Assembly (NCBI RefSeq): GCF_001411555.2
Contig: NC_049903.1
Location: 11,280,362-11,344,361, forward strand
Direction: 5' to 3'
Length of the DNA stretch: 64,000 nucleotides
DNA from: Juglans regia
Lineage: Eukaryota; Streptophyta; Magnoliopsida; Fagales; Juglandaceae
Shown: in pieces, positions 1-11,651 of the stretch
Position numbering within the stretch: position 1 is the stretch's first letter
How the letters are laid out: every line of letters starts with the position of its first letter
Program-made: the position numbers and the translations under genes
Notes under the pieces: model-generated
What the model was told of the DNA's origin: nothing
Database searches by the model: none
The model's input: only the letters and a program-made list of their open reading frames with translations

Positions 1-2
1 CT

Positions 3-3000
3 AGAAGTGGATTAAACACCTCAGTATTACTCTGTTTAAGAGATGGAAGGCACTATAATTTTCATGATTCTTTACTTGGAATGGTAGAATCAAGTCTGTT
101 TGAAGGACCAGTATATTTTAATTGTTATCCCAATTATTCCCTTTCATTATTTGATACCAATATTTTACATTTTTTAATATTAAATATTAAAACAAATGGT
201 TATCATATGATGAAAGGATCACATCCTTTAACAGTAGTTTATAGGATACACTATAAATTAATGAAAACAACATTAGAGCCACAAGCTCTTATTACCAGTC
301 CAAAATGATATACATTACTATTGCAATCTAGTACACAAAACTCTAGTATACAAATTCCTAAACAAATCAATTGGAATCAAATTACACTTCCAAACGAATG
401 GCAATTAGAGAATATTATCCTATTACTTAAGATAGAAAATAATTCTAAAGATGATCTTGAATATATAGAACAAAAAACAGACGGAACAGTTCAAATAGCT
501 TTTCAACCCTTTAGAAGATCATTCTCACATTATTCCTCTCCAGCACCCTCTAGTTATCAGACACCCAGATCTGCATTTACATCAATCTCTCGGAATAAAT
601 CTCAAAATTTTGATACTAGATCCCATAATCTTGACACACAGATTCGGGGAATTATTTCTGGAAATATTATAGATACACCAGTATATACTATTAGCCATCC
701 TAATAAAGCATCCACCTCTCGTAATTTTGAAAAAGAACCTGAACCTTCTTCCCCAACGTACTCACAAGTAGTTGGAGATGATGCCCAAATATATACCCTG
801 AATAAAGAAGATTTTAAAATCAACAAGGAATACCTTAAATAAGATTATATGAAAGAGGAAAATAGTCACAAAAGAATGATATTCTTCTCAACTTTTACAA
901 AATTAGAAAGAGATTATATTCAAAAAAAATATTATGAGGATTTAGAAAAAATACAGACTAATATACCGTTTTTTACATGGTTTGAGATATATAAATTCAA
1001 TCGATTATTTACTATAAACAGAACCACTAACCAATGGATTAAAAGAGAAAATAACCAAATTGTTTATGAAGAATACCCCCCTTTTGAAGTTATCAAATTC
1101 AATCAAAGAAACACTCAAATTTTAGCATCACCAATAAAAAAACATAATATTACAAATATTGATAAAAATCTTGATAATATAATTCAACAAAACAATTATA
1201 CCAATTTATATTTAAAAATTATGGGCAAAGAATTAGAAAGAATTGATGCCCAAATATCTCCTATAAAACCTACTATTAAAGAAGAAAAAGAAACTCCTTT
1301 GTTTGTTCCCCACGAGATTCCATCTCATTTAAAAACTATTTTTTCTAAAAGTAAAATTGATTTATTAGAACAAATCTCTAGTAAATTAGAAAAATTAACT
1401 ATTAGTAATTCTACTTCTACCTCAAAACAACCTCATATTAATGTATTAAGTAAGACAGATTCACATGTATTATCTGATTCTGAAATTAGTAATATTGAAA
1501 ATCAATTTAAAAATCTAGACTTACAAATAAATAAGATTAGAGGAGATCATGTTAATAGCTTTTCAGCTAGAGATTCTAAACATCATGTTTCTATTAGTCG
1601 AAACTGGTATCCTAGGCCCACTCCGCCGGATATGCAATTCGAAGAAAGAGAACATATAGTAAGATCTGCTTTCGCACCAGATGTATTATATGAATGGAAT
1701 ATAGATGGATTATCTGAATATGAAATATTAAATCATTTCCAGGAGATGATTATGGTTGCCAATGTTTATAAAAGTAATAGAAAGACTGATCATCAAGTAG
1801 CACACATTATTATCACTGGGTTGATTGACCAATTAAAAGGCTGGTGGGATCACTATCTTTCATACGAACAAAGGTCACAAATATTAAATGCTTATAAATA
1901 TCATTAAAACATGCAAATCATTAAAACTGAAAATGATTTACCTATAGAAGATGCTGTAAACACATTAATATATACATTAACTAAACACTTTGTGGGTGAT
2001 CCTGTTCAGTTCAAAGAAAGAACTAGTGATTTGTTGATTAATTTAAAATAGTCCCAATTATCTGATTTTCGTTGGTATAAAGATGTATTTCTAACTAAAG
2101 TTATGATCAGAAATGATTGCCAACAGCCATACTGGAAGGAAAAGTTCATAGCCGGACTTCCATATTACTTCGTCCAAAAGGTACGAGAATCATTATTAAG
2201 ATCAGATGGTACTATTGATTTTCATAATCTTACAGATGATGATATAATAGGTAAAATTAATAGAACTGCATTAACTATGTGCAATGATTTAAGATTAAAA
2301 AAGCAAATGGAGAAAGAAAAGAAATTTGTTAGGAAAGAATTAGGTACCTTTTGTGAACAATTTGACTATACTCCATTATTAGCCCCTTCAAGTAGACATA
2401 AAAAAGGAAAAAATGTTTACAAGAATTACTCTAATAAAAGACGAAAATACAAAAAACCCTATGAAAAGATAAAAGAAAAACAAACATATAATAAGCCACT
2501 AAAAAACCTTAAAAAGACTAATAAAAAGAAAAAACAAATTGTTTGTTATAAATGTGGAAAAGTTGGACATTATAAATCAAATTGTAAAGTCAAACAATAG
2601 ATTAATGAATTAGATATATCTGAAGCATTAAAAGACAGATTATTAGATATTTTTATAATACATCCAAGCGAAGAGGAAGAAGATAGTTCTTCAGAGGAAG
2701 AAGAAATCTATCAATTAAAAGAATCAAGTTTTTCAGAACAATCTTCTGATAATGAATCCGAAGAAGATGAAGTACAGATTTGTAATTGTCTTAATAAAGA
2801 TAATTGTATCTGATAAAACTATTAATGTACTTTCAAAGCAAGAAAACATTATATTAGAATTAATAGATAAAATTAATAACCCTCAAGAAAGAAAAGATTA
2901 CTTAGAAAAGTTAAAAGATACTTTTAGTAATCAAAATTCTTCAGTAACGTCATCTGCAATACCCTATAATTTTTCAGAAATAATAGGAAGATTTAAAACC

Positions 3001-5244
3001 GACAAACAGAAAATTACGATACAAGATATACAACAAGAAATTAATGAGATAAAACAAGAGATTAAAAATTTAAAAATATCAAATCTTAAACTAGAAGTTT
3101 CGAATGAACAATTATTACAAGAAATTATACTATTAAAAATAGAAAAGAATAGAAATAATTTTCATAATAAAAAACATGATAAAGAACAATGAGAATACTC
3201 AACTTTAGCTATAAAAGACGAAACAGATAACTTCATTAATATCCTTGAAATGATAAATTTTCAAAAATGGTATACTGAGGTAACAATTTCAATTAACCAA
3301 GAATTTTCTTTTACGACAATTGCCCTCTTAGATACAGGAGCAGATTTAAATTGTATACAAGAAGGAATAATACCCTCTAAATATTTTGAAAAGACAAAAG
3401 AAACATTATCCCAAGCAAATGGAACAAAATTAAATATAAATTATAAATTATCCAATGCACACATTTATAATAATGGAATTTGTTTCAAAACAACATTTAT
3501 TTTAGTAAAAAATATTAATACTAAAGTAATATTATGAAATCATTTTCTTGCTCTATTCTATCCTTTCTCTGTAACAGAAGAATGAATCTCTACTAAAATA
3601 CTTGGTCAGGAAACCCAATTTAAATTTTTATTTCCTCCAGTATCAAAAGAAATTAACTCTTTAAAAGAAATCTCATTAACCAAAGAAATTAATTTTTTAA
3701 CACAAAATAGAATTAAAACAAAAGAAAACCAAATAAGTTTTTTAAAACAAGAATTAAAATGCAAAAGAATCCAAGAACAACTAAAAGACCCGTTATTAAT
3801 CCAAAAAATTGAAAATTTAAAAACTATAATTAAAAATGAGGTATGCTCTAACCTGTCTAATGCTTTTTGGAACAGAAAACATCATATAGTTGAATTACGC
3901 TATGAAAAAGATTTTTCTGAAAAAAATATTCCAACCAAGACTAGACCTATCCAAATGAATAATGAATTATTAGAATACTGTAAAAAAGAAATAAAGGATT
4001 TAAGATCAAAATGATTAATAAGAAAAAGTAAATCACCATGGAGTTGTGCTGCTTTTTATGTTAAGAAACAGGCAGAATTAGAAAGAGGAGTTCCTCGCCT
4101 AGTCATCAATTATAAACCTCTAAATAAAGTATTACAATGGATTAGATATCCAATTCCCAATAAAAAAGATTTATTATCTCGACTTTATAATGCTACAGTA
4201 TTTTCAAAATTTGATATGAAAAGTGGATTTTGGCAAATTCAAATTGTTGAAAAAGATCGATATAAAACAGCATTTACAGTCCCTTTTGGACATTTTGAAT
4301 GGAACGTTATGCCATTTGGATTAAAAAATGCCCCTAGTGAATTCCAAAATATTATGAATGAGATATTTACCCCTTTTACTCAATTTTCAATAGTTTATAT
4401 AGATGATGTATTAATATTTTCTTCATCTATTGAACAATATTGAAAACATTTAAATACTTTTGTTCAAATCATCAAACAAAATGGATTAGTAGTTTCATCA
4501 CCTAAAATAAAATTATTTCAAGATAAAATCAGGTTTCTTGGACATGAGATTTATCAAGGAACTATTACACTAATTAGCAGAACTATAGAATTTGCCGATA
4601 AATTTTCAGACAAAATAAATGATAAGAACCAATTACAGAGATTTTTAGGAAGTCTCAATTATGTCGCAGACTTTTATCAATCTCTCAGACCATTATGTAA
4701 ACCATTATTTAAAAGATTAAAAAAGAACCCACCTCCTTGGACAGATGAACATACTAATATTATAAAACAAATTAAGGCTCATGTTAAGAAATTATCATGT
4801 CTAGGAATTCCATCTCCGCATACCTTTAAAATTGTTGAAATAGATGCCTCTGATCTTGGATATGGAGGAATTATGAAACATAAATTATCAACTGATTTGG
4901 AACAAATTGTTCGATTCCATTCAGGATGTTGGAATCCTACCCAAAAGAATTATAGTACTATTAAAAATGAAATTCTAGCTATTGTATTATGTATTTCTAA
5001 ATTTCAAGATGATTTGCTGAATCAAAAGTTTTTACTTAGAATAGATTGTAAATCAGCCAATGAAGTTTTGATCAAAGATGTTAAAAACCTGGCTGCTAAG
5101 CAAATATTTGCCAGATGACAAGCTATATTAAGTATTTTTGATTTTGATATTGAACATATTAAAGGAGAATCTAATTATCTTCCTGATTTTCTATCCCGAG
5201 AATTCTTACAGAGAAAATCATGTATTCCTCAAAGTCCACAGTAA
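3..5244 (+). pseudogene. Pararetroviral ORF1 polyprotein (MP-CP-PR-RT-RH), broken
   Basis: This was a polyprotein for virus movement, encapsidation, processing and reverse transcription. The 3-308 segment matches the end of a movement protein. The zinc knuckle CYKCGKVGHYKSNC lies at about 2545-2590, the protease DTGAD at about 3330, the RT core with YIDDVLIF at about 4400, and RNase H from about 4840 to 5210. The reading frame is closed by in-frame stops at 306 (TGA), 840 (TAA), 1905 (TAA), 2049 (TAG), 2598 (TAG), 3190, 3535, 3583, 4012, 4441 and 5116 (all TGA). A single frame change lies near 2800-2815. The 3' end (TAA at 5242-5244) seems to be the original terminator. The start is outside the window. 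No full-length product can be made from this copy. Confidence 0.85.
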
Positions 5245-6578
5245 AGTCCAAATCCTCATATGCAAGGCCACCATCTCCTTCTTATCCTTCACCTTGTCCC
5301 TCCGCAACTCCAAGACCATATACGGTATTGGGGTCATTACCACAAAATATTAAACCCTCTTATAATTTATTTTCACCATTAGCTGCCCCAAAATTACCGA
5401 CCTATTCCAAAGTTGTTTCTCCCTCTTCCTCTTCTCATTCCCAAATTATTAATCCTCCATTATTATCTCAACCTTCTTCATCTCCTATTATCATCAAGAC
5501 TCATTGGCATCCAGTCTTTCCTATTGAATCTGAAATTCAACACCTGTCTGACTCCCAGAAATTACTTGATGCCTTCCTTTTACCAGATTGACATTATATT
5601 CTACAAAACATTAAGAAAACTCAGCATTTTTATGAATTCATATTAGTAGATACCGACTCAATTATTCTCTCTGAAATTTCTTGTTTTTTACAAACCCAAC
5701 ATTCTCCACCTGCATCACCAATTATTGCTTTTCATAAAGTCACCATTAAACAGGTTCTCACTCTAGAACAATGGGGAAAAAATCCCTATTTAACAAGAAA
5801 GTTCTCTCATTCTTATGATCCCCCTTATTATGATTACTATGATTACTAGCAAGCATGGACAAAAATGTTTCTAAAACAAAATAAAAACCTGCGTCATTCA
5901 TGGTTCCTTCATTTTGACAAATTACAAGAAATCACCACACTCCCGAGATGGTTCTCACTATGGTGGAAATATTACGGACCTGAAACTCTTATCCTTCCTG
6001 TTCCCCTTCAAGAAAGTTTCCGAAATTTCATTTCACAAAATGACAATCCACCAGTATTAAACCATTGTTCTCCACTTCTGCTCTTTTTTCTCAAAACAAA
6101 ATTAAATTGGATTATGAAATGAGAATATGTTATCAAACCTCATCCCTCTCTCAAAACCATTATGTTTCTAGCTCGTTAAGTTTCTGTCAAATGGTGGGAA
6201 AAATACAATTATGATCATGTATTAAAAATGTTTTCGAAAGTCACCAAAACTCCGGAAGTCCTAGTCCAAAGAAGCAGATTTCAAGCACAATTAGCATCTA
6301 TTACCAACAAGAAAGATTTGAAAAAATTAGCTAAAGTAATGTCACAAGTATCAGACAGTGACAATGAAGAAGAAGCATAACATCAAACCAGATTATCTCC
6401 ACTACAGCAATCCACATTATCACCAGCTCATCAGGCATCTCCTTCTCAACAGGCCTCCCAAAGTAACCAAGCCGCCTCTCCCTCTCAAGATTACTCACCT
6501 TATCATCCAGTGCAACTGATGGATTCTCAAGACCCATTTGAACTTGAATTAGCAAATTACGATCCTCAGAATATGTGA
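5220..6578 (+). pseudogene. Pararetroviral ORF2, function unknown, broken
   Basis: A second viral ORF begins with an ATG at 5220 that overlaps the end of ORF1 by 25 nt in another frame, so it may have been expressed by reinitiation or leaky termination. The N-terminal third is rich in Ser and Pro. A Tyr/Asp run, YYDYYDY, sits just before a stop at 5847. The C-terminal part has Trp-rich segments and an acidic SDSDNEEEA tail, then a Gln/Ser/Pro-rich end. In-frame stops occur at 5589 (TGA), 5847 (TAG), 6120 (TGA), 6177 (TAA) and 6378 (TAA). The final TGA at 6576 is probably the ancestral end, because the frame stays open with similar composition to that point. I do not know the function of this protein; florendoviruses carry a second ORF in this position. 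Confidence 0.65.
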
Positions 6579-6777
6579 CTCTAAAAGATTATTGCTTTTC
6601 GATTAAGACAAATGGAAATTATCAAGAATATTATCTCTCCAGAAGATTATTATTGTACATACAAGATTACGTGTCCTATGTCGGCTATACTGTATTTGTT
6701 TACATGTCATGTACTGTGTTTGTTTTTAGTGTCGGCTGGTACTATTCATGTATTATTAGACTTACTGTTTAAGTGTC

Positions 6778-6784
6778 TATATAA
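6778..6784 (+). promoter_or_regulatory. Pararetroviral TATA box
   Basis: The sequence CTATATAAAGG occurs about 200 bp after the end of ORF2. This is where a caulimovirid pregenomic RNA promoter is expected. Transcription would start near 6810, giving the CT-rich leader that follows. Whether it still works is unknown. Confidence 0.55.
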
Positions 6785-7008
6785 AGGGGTTCACGAGGAA
6801 AGAAGGACATTCAGAATTCCTGATCTGAAATCCCTTCCTCTCTCGCTCAAACCTCTCTGTTCGTCCAGTCCTTCGCACTTCATCTCCCAATCCTTTTTCC
6901 CAATGTCTTCAACCTTCAACTCCTTTGAGAATTAGTCTTCTTGTAAGTATTATGTTTTTAATGAAGAAGTTTAATTCTTATATCTCTCTTATACTATTTA
7001 TTTCCTCA

Positions 7009-7075
7009 TGCATATGGTCGGTTAAACCGTCTGCTCTATCTGTTATCATGCATATGGCCAGTTATACCGCCTATT
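7009..7075 (+). repeat. Tandem direct repeat in viral leader
   Basis: Two imperfect copies of a 26-bp unit beginning CATGCATATGG lie at about 7010-7035 and 7049-7074. They differ by a few bases (GGTCGGTTAAACC versus GGCCAGTTATACC). A third partial copy (GGTTGGTTATA) follows near 7098. This could be leader structure of the pararetrovirus. Confidence 0.5.
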
Positions 7076-7135
7076 ATTACTATTAATACTATCTAATGGT
7101 TGGTTATATCTATTATATAATAAAAATAATTTTAT

Positions 7136-7166
7136 AATCTTATAAATTACGTTAATTTATAAGATT
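7136..7166. repeat. AT-rich palindrome (13-bp stem)
   Basis: AATCTTATAAATT and its exact reverse complement AATTTATAAGATT are separated by 5 bases. They sit in longer imperfect arms of A/T. Similar T/A-rich arms occur near 48165-48235 and 62990-63050, so this may be the core of a small MITE-like family. Confidence 0.6.
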
Positions 7167-7199
7167 ATTTTTATATAATTTTTTTATAATTAAAATATT

Positions 7200-8615
7200 T
7201 TTTATAATTATTTCAATTTTGTTAGAGGCAACCGGGGGGTCGGCAATCCCAAGGAAATGGATGATGATGTGGCATTATTGACGTTAGATGAGATGATTAA
7301 AAAAAAAAAAATCATCGACTGAAACATAAAGGAGGAAAATTTCATCTTCTTAGTTCTTTCAACACATGAGCCCTCTACTGAAAATTTCATCTTCATCTTC
7401 TTTCCCTTTTTCGTCTTCGTCTTCTTTCTCTTTTTCAAAACAGCCGTCTATTGGAGATAAATTTGAACTACAAATAAAATGTAACAGCTCCCAAAAAATT
7501 CTTTCAACACACTTATAAAAAAAAAAAAAATCTTTCAACAATAAAAACCCATCACTCACGACCTAGGAAAAACTGAAAATGAAAAAAAACTTGGCCTCTT
7601 CTTTCACAACATTACGAATTGAATACCACAGAGTCCGAGTCAGGCCTTGAAATCCCCATTGCATAAACCGGAAAAAACTTCTCTAACTAGTGCTGGGCAA
7701 TCTTGGAATCAATAAATCTATTCCTTTCCTACTCATCACGAAGACGAAGACGCAAGATTCAGACGAAAAATGAGCTCTGCTTTGGTTTGAATGTTTGAAT
7801 ATCTTTCTTCAGATTTCGTATGTGTTTTTATTCACATAGCAAGAGTATTCTCACTTCTGGTCTCATTATTTGCAACACTTTAGACTTGCCAATAGCAAAC
7901 ATTTTTTGATTCACCCTGACAATTACAAAAGATTCCACTCAAAAAAAAAAAAGGATAAAATAAATAGAGAAATAAAAGATTAGGGACACATGAATAAAGG
8001 AAGTGGTGGAGAAGATGAAGACAGTGATTTCGAGTGTTCGTGTGGGTTCTGTGGGTCGGTGGGTTGGTGGAGACCACGACTACTGACTGTGGAGAAGACG
8101 AAGATTGGACTGCAGCGGGCTTCGACTTCGTGAGGCGGCGACTTCATGGAGGACGATGAGGTTTCGTGTGGATGTAGAAGACAAAGAAATGAAGACAGAG
8201 TGAAGAGTAGCATTTGTGGGGATGAACTGAGACAGAGTGCAAACGCCGTCGTTGCTTTACCACGTCGGACACGATGCCTCGGGGGTCCCCTAGGACAGTT
8301 GCGTGTAGTATTTTTGTTAATTAAATGGTTTGGCTCGTAGTAGGTAGTCAAACACAATTGTTTGCTTTCAAGCATAATTGTTTGCTTTCAATAAAGAGTA
8401 GGGTACTAGGTTAGGAATTTTTGTTTAAATAGTAATTACTCTATCACAGTAGGAGTTTAATGTCATGTGTTTTAGTTTCAAGATTTCTCTAAAATTTTAC
8501 TAATTTGCCAATTATGTATGGATGGTTGAGAACAATGGGAAGAGCATGACTTGGACCATTAATAGTTTCAATTTATATTATTTTAGAGCGAATGGCGGAG
8601 AAATCGGGAGGGCAT
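7200..8615. other. Intergenic stretch with no supported gene
   Basis: This holds poly-A and poly-T runs and a more GC-rich block (about 7980-8330). Open frames exist on both strands of that block, but none has a recognisable domain, and their composition is biased (Ser/Pro/His-rich on the minus strand). Just after it, two near-identical AATTGTTTGCTTTCAA units lie side by side at about 8356-8391. I see no gene that I can defend. Confidence 0.4.
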
Positions 8616-8821
8616 CGTTTGTTTTTATAAATGAAATGAGATGAGTTGAGATTAAAATTAAAAAATTGAATAAAATATTATTAGAATATATTTTTTTAAT
8701 ATTATTTTTGTTTTGACATTTGAAAAAGTTGAATTGTTTATTTTATTTTATGTGAGAATTTAAAAAAATTATAATGATTAGATAAAATGAAATAAATTAA
8801 AATAAATCGTAAAAACAAACG
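8616..8821. mobile_element. MITE with 12-bp terminal inverted repeats
   Basis: The left end CGTTTGTTTTTA matches the right end TAAAAACAAACG as an exact inverted repeat. The element is 206 bp and very AT-rich. Its left part contains ATGAAATGAGATGAGTTGAG, and its body (…GAAAAAGTTGAATTGTTTATT…) recurs at about 29040-29110. It has no coding capacity. I could not find a convincing target-site duplication, so the superfamily is not assigned. Confidence 0.75.
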
Positions 8822-9392
8822 AGACAGTTTCAATGCTAAAGATGAAAATATGCAATGATAACCATTCATAGACGTGTAAGACATTGATAGTGTCGATGAT
8901 AAGACAAGAAATTTAATTTTGGATGATACTGATGAGATGGCCTAAAGAAGTTTATAAAATTTGTAGTCAAAGTTAAGTTTTAATTTGTATTTGAAGTTTT
9001 CACTTCAATGAAGTTTCATAGAATGCCTCATTGTTCAATCCATGAAACATAATATTCTGTAAAGTAGAATTATAATGTCCAAATTAAGGAGTGTTTGGAT
9101 GAAAGCAACGAAATATGGACATGTTCAATTAATAATGCTCTTCAAAGATATTTCAAAGGTGGAATGCTACGGGTCAAATAAGCAAGTCCAGCAAATTCCA
9201 AGAGCTAGCTAGCAAAAGATCATCATATGAATTGATGTCCATGCCAGATTCGTCGTAAATAGGAATAGGAGACAAGTAAAAGTTCACGAGTTTGGTTAAT
9301 GCGAAAGTCTTTACTTTCATGGTAAAGATCAGACATCTAGAACTATTTGCTCTATCATATCAGGAGTCCAACTTTATCTCCTAAAGCCATGG

Positions 9393-9650
9393 TTAAGAAT
9401 ATAATAAAATAATTAAATATATCTCTTTCTATCAATTTAATTTTTTAAGATAAGTGGTAATTTTATATAGTATGATAGTATATGTATGAGTTTAAATCTT
9501 GATTTTACACTCTATTCTATTTAATTAAATATCAACCAACTTATTGAGAGTGAATTTGATCCACACATGAAGAGAAGTATTAAAAATATAATATGAATAA
9601 TTAAATTTATCTATTCCTATCAACTTAAATTTATAGAACAAGCGATAATA
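9393..9650 (+). repeat. Direct-repeat pair, possible degraded TRIM
   Basis: Two similar ~70-bp segments (about 9393-9468 and 9580-9650) share TAA-AATATAATA..AATAATTAAATNTATCT, then CTATCAA and a GATAA/GATAATAT end. They flank about 110 bp that includes GAGTTTAAATCTTG. This looks like two very small LTRs with a short internal region, but the copies are diverged and no clear primer-binding site remains. Confidence 0.35.
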
Positions 9651-9776
9651 TCATCATAATAATAAACATGACTTGTTTATCGAGTTTTGGGCTCTATAAA
9701 AACATTTGCCACATAGCATCTAGCTCAAATCCACCAGTCAATGGTGATAACATTACTTGTTTCACAATCTCAAGGA

Positions 9777-9800
9777 GCTCTCTCTCTCTCTCTCTCTCTC
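9777..9800. repeat. (CT)n microsatellite
   Basis: A run of about 12 CT units follows AAGGAGCT. It is a simple repeat in intergenic DNA with no nearby gene. Confidence 0.9.
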
Positions 9801-10284
9801 AAGCTGAATTCTTAACAATTATGAATCGCTGAGTGCCCACTACCTCCATTAAGAACAATCTCCTATTTAATCTCATGAATTGTTTGCATGCATGGTGTTT
9901 AGAAGCAAGATTTTTCGTTGAAACTGGACGTAAAAACAATTAATTACTAGTTCTAGTATTGTCAAAGTCAATGATCGATAAAAATAAAATAAAATCTAAT
10001 GAATGAAATGTAAGCATGGTTAATGCCAAGTATCGACAGCTGAAACAAATTTTATTTTATGAGATGCAACTAAAAAAATATGAATAATTTTGTTTGAATG
10101 ATATGGTGTCCTCAAAGATGGCACGTTATAATTCGAGCCAGGTCATACATATTAGAATGTTGTGTTTTATTTTTATTTTAAAATCAGTCAGAAGTCCAGT
10201 TGAATGGGTGTGGTGGCTCAAACGAAATTTATATTACAATACTTGCAATGTTAAAAGGAAAATTAAAAATAAGAAACAGGTAGT

Positions 10285-11160
10285 GGGTGCCCGCCACCTG
10301 CTACACCGCCCTCGCCTGGCCGGGACGGGGGATCCGCCCCACACTGGTGGGGGGCAGGGCCCCCCGCCCGTATGAAAGGGGCGATGCAGAGGTGGGGGAT
10401 GGAGGGGTGTAGCCCCGCTCCGTAAATCCCCCGCCCCGCCCCCAAGTTTTCAGTTTTTGATTTTTACTTTTCCCGAATCTTCTTCAACAACTCAGTCCCT
10501 CTTCTCTCTCGATCTCTCTTCGTCTCTCGTCTTTGTTTCTCTCGATCAAAACCCTTTTCGTAGTTCGCACATGATCTCTCTCGATCTCTCTTGTCTTTAA
10601 GCCTCTGCCCCTCTTATGTAGATGAATCCACTGCTTCAACCCTTTTCGTCTTCTTCCTCAAAGTCTCTTTCCTCAGACTATTTTCATGTGCATGACTCTT
10701 TATTTTGCAGGTTCTTGAAGTTTTTGTTTTCCAAACAAGTCCGCGAGCTCCACAGACTATAGAGAGCATAGCCTGTTTCCAGATCTTCAAATGAGGTTGT
10801 TTCGCTCCCCTTCGAGTTCGCTCTGTGCTAAAACCCAGTCCCTCTTCTCTCTCGATCTTCAAACCAGATTTTCACTTTAATTTTCTTTTGGGGGGTTTGA
10901 TTTTGTCGGCAAGTTGTTGGGTTTGGTTTCAATGATTTGTCGTTGGGGTTGGAAAAATGGTGGACATTGGACACAATAGTAATCGATTGGGGAGGGGAGG
11001 AGAGGGGCGGAGAGCGGACGGATAGAAGTCCACCCCTGCACCCGGTGCAGTGGACTGGGTACCCCGCCCCCTTATGGACGGGGGCAGATTGCGGGAAAGA
11101 AATCCCCACCCCCGCCCATGCAGGGGTGGGGGGCGGGGGGCGAGTAGCACCCCTGAGTGG
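10285..11160. other. Pair of GC-rich islands flanking a CT-rich stretch
   Basis: Two blocks of extremely G/C-rich sequence (about 10285-10442 and 11010-11155) stand out in AT-rich DNA. Between them lies CT-rich sequence like a 5' UTR. An exact 23-bp direct repeat (beginning CAGTCCCTCTTCTC) occurs at 10493-10515 and 10836-10858. Open frames cross both islands on both strands, as expected from the lack of A/T stop codons, and they resemble no protein that I recognise. A transposon with GC-rich ends is possible. Confidence 0.4.
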
Positions 11161-11263
11161 ATCAATGGTGTAGACCCATGTTTCTTGACAAAAGAAAGGG
11201 ACATCGGAAGTTAAGAATATCACATTATATTTGTGAATGATAAATAAGTTATTTGAGTTAAAA

Positions 11264-11555
11264 TGTTTTGTTGGGTTTTAAGAAATGAGAGAGAATAAGT
11301 TAAATAAAAATATTATAAAGATAAAAAAAATTGTTTGAATATAATTGTTTGAATATAATTTTTGTTTTGAAATTTAAAAAAATATTATTATTTCTTATGT
11401 TTTGCTTGGGAGTTTTGTGAAAGTTATAATGATTAGATGCAAAAGTTGAATATTTGAAATTAAAAATATTTTGTGTTTGAGTGATATTTGAGAATGAAAT
11501 ACCTGAGAATATCTAAGAATATTTGAGAACAATTGTGTTACTAAACGGACCTTAA
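11264..11555. mobile_element. Degenerate MITE-like AT-rich element
   Basis: The sequence resembles the body of the 8616-8821 element (TATTATAAAGATAAAA…TTTGTTTTGAAATTT…AAAGTTATAATGATTAGATG). It ends near ACTAAACGGACC, which echoes the GTTTGG/CCAAAC termini of related elements. Terminal repeats are eroded, so the boundaries are approximate. Confidence 0.4.
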
Positions 11556-11651
11556 AAGATAACAATCGATGGTTGCAACAATAAAAAAGAACTTCAAGCA
11601 ACTATTTTGACTTTTTTGCTGACTTTTCTTCTTACTAACAACAGGAGAAGC

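Larger units (their letters stand above)
1..7100 (+). mobile_element. Endogenous pararetrovirus, florendovirus-like (decayed)
   Basis: This is an integrated, inactive copy of a plant pararetrovirus (Caulimoviridae). In order it shows: the C-terminal part of a 30K-type movement protein, a coat-protein region, a CCHC zinc knuckle, an acidic stretch, an aspartic protease with LLDTGAD, reverse transcriptase with YIDD, RNase H, an overlapping second ORF, and then a TATA box and leader. There is no integrase and no LTR, which argues against a Ty3/gypsy element. One long polyprotein ORF followed by a smaller ORF fits florendoviruses, as I recall that genus; a petuvirus-like or related lineage is possible. 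The left end lies outside the window. The right border is uncertain and is placed where the leader-like sequence gives way to an AT-rich palindrome near 7110-7170. Confidence 0.85.

Noticed and set aside
7980..8375. 131-residue open frame on the minus strand, Ser/Pro/His-rich
   Set aside because: No domain, biased composition, overlapping open frames on the other strand, and no promoter or splice context. Probably a chance open frame in a GC-richer block.
10094..11223. Several open frames across the GC-rich islands on both strands
   Set aside because: G/C-rich DNA lacks stop codons by composition. The frames are Pro/Gly/Arg-rich and overlap each other on opposite strands.
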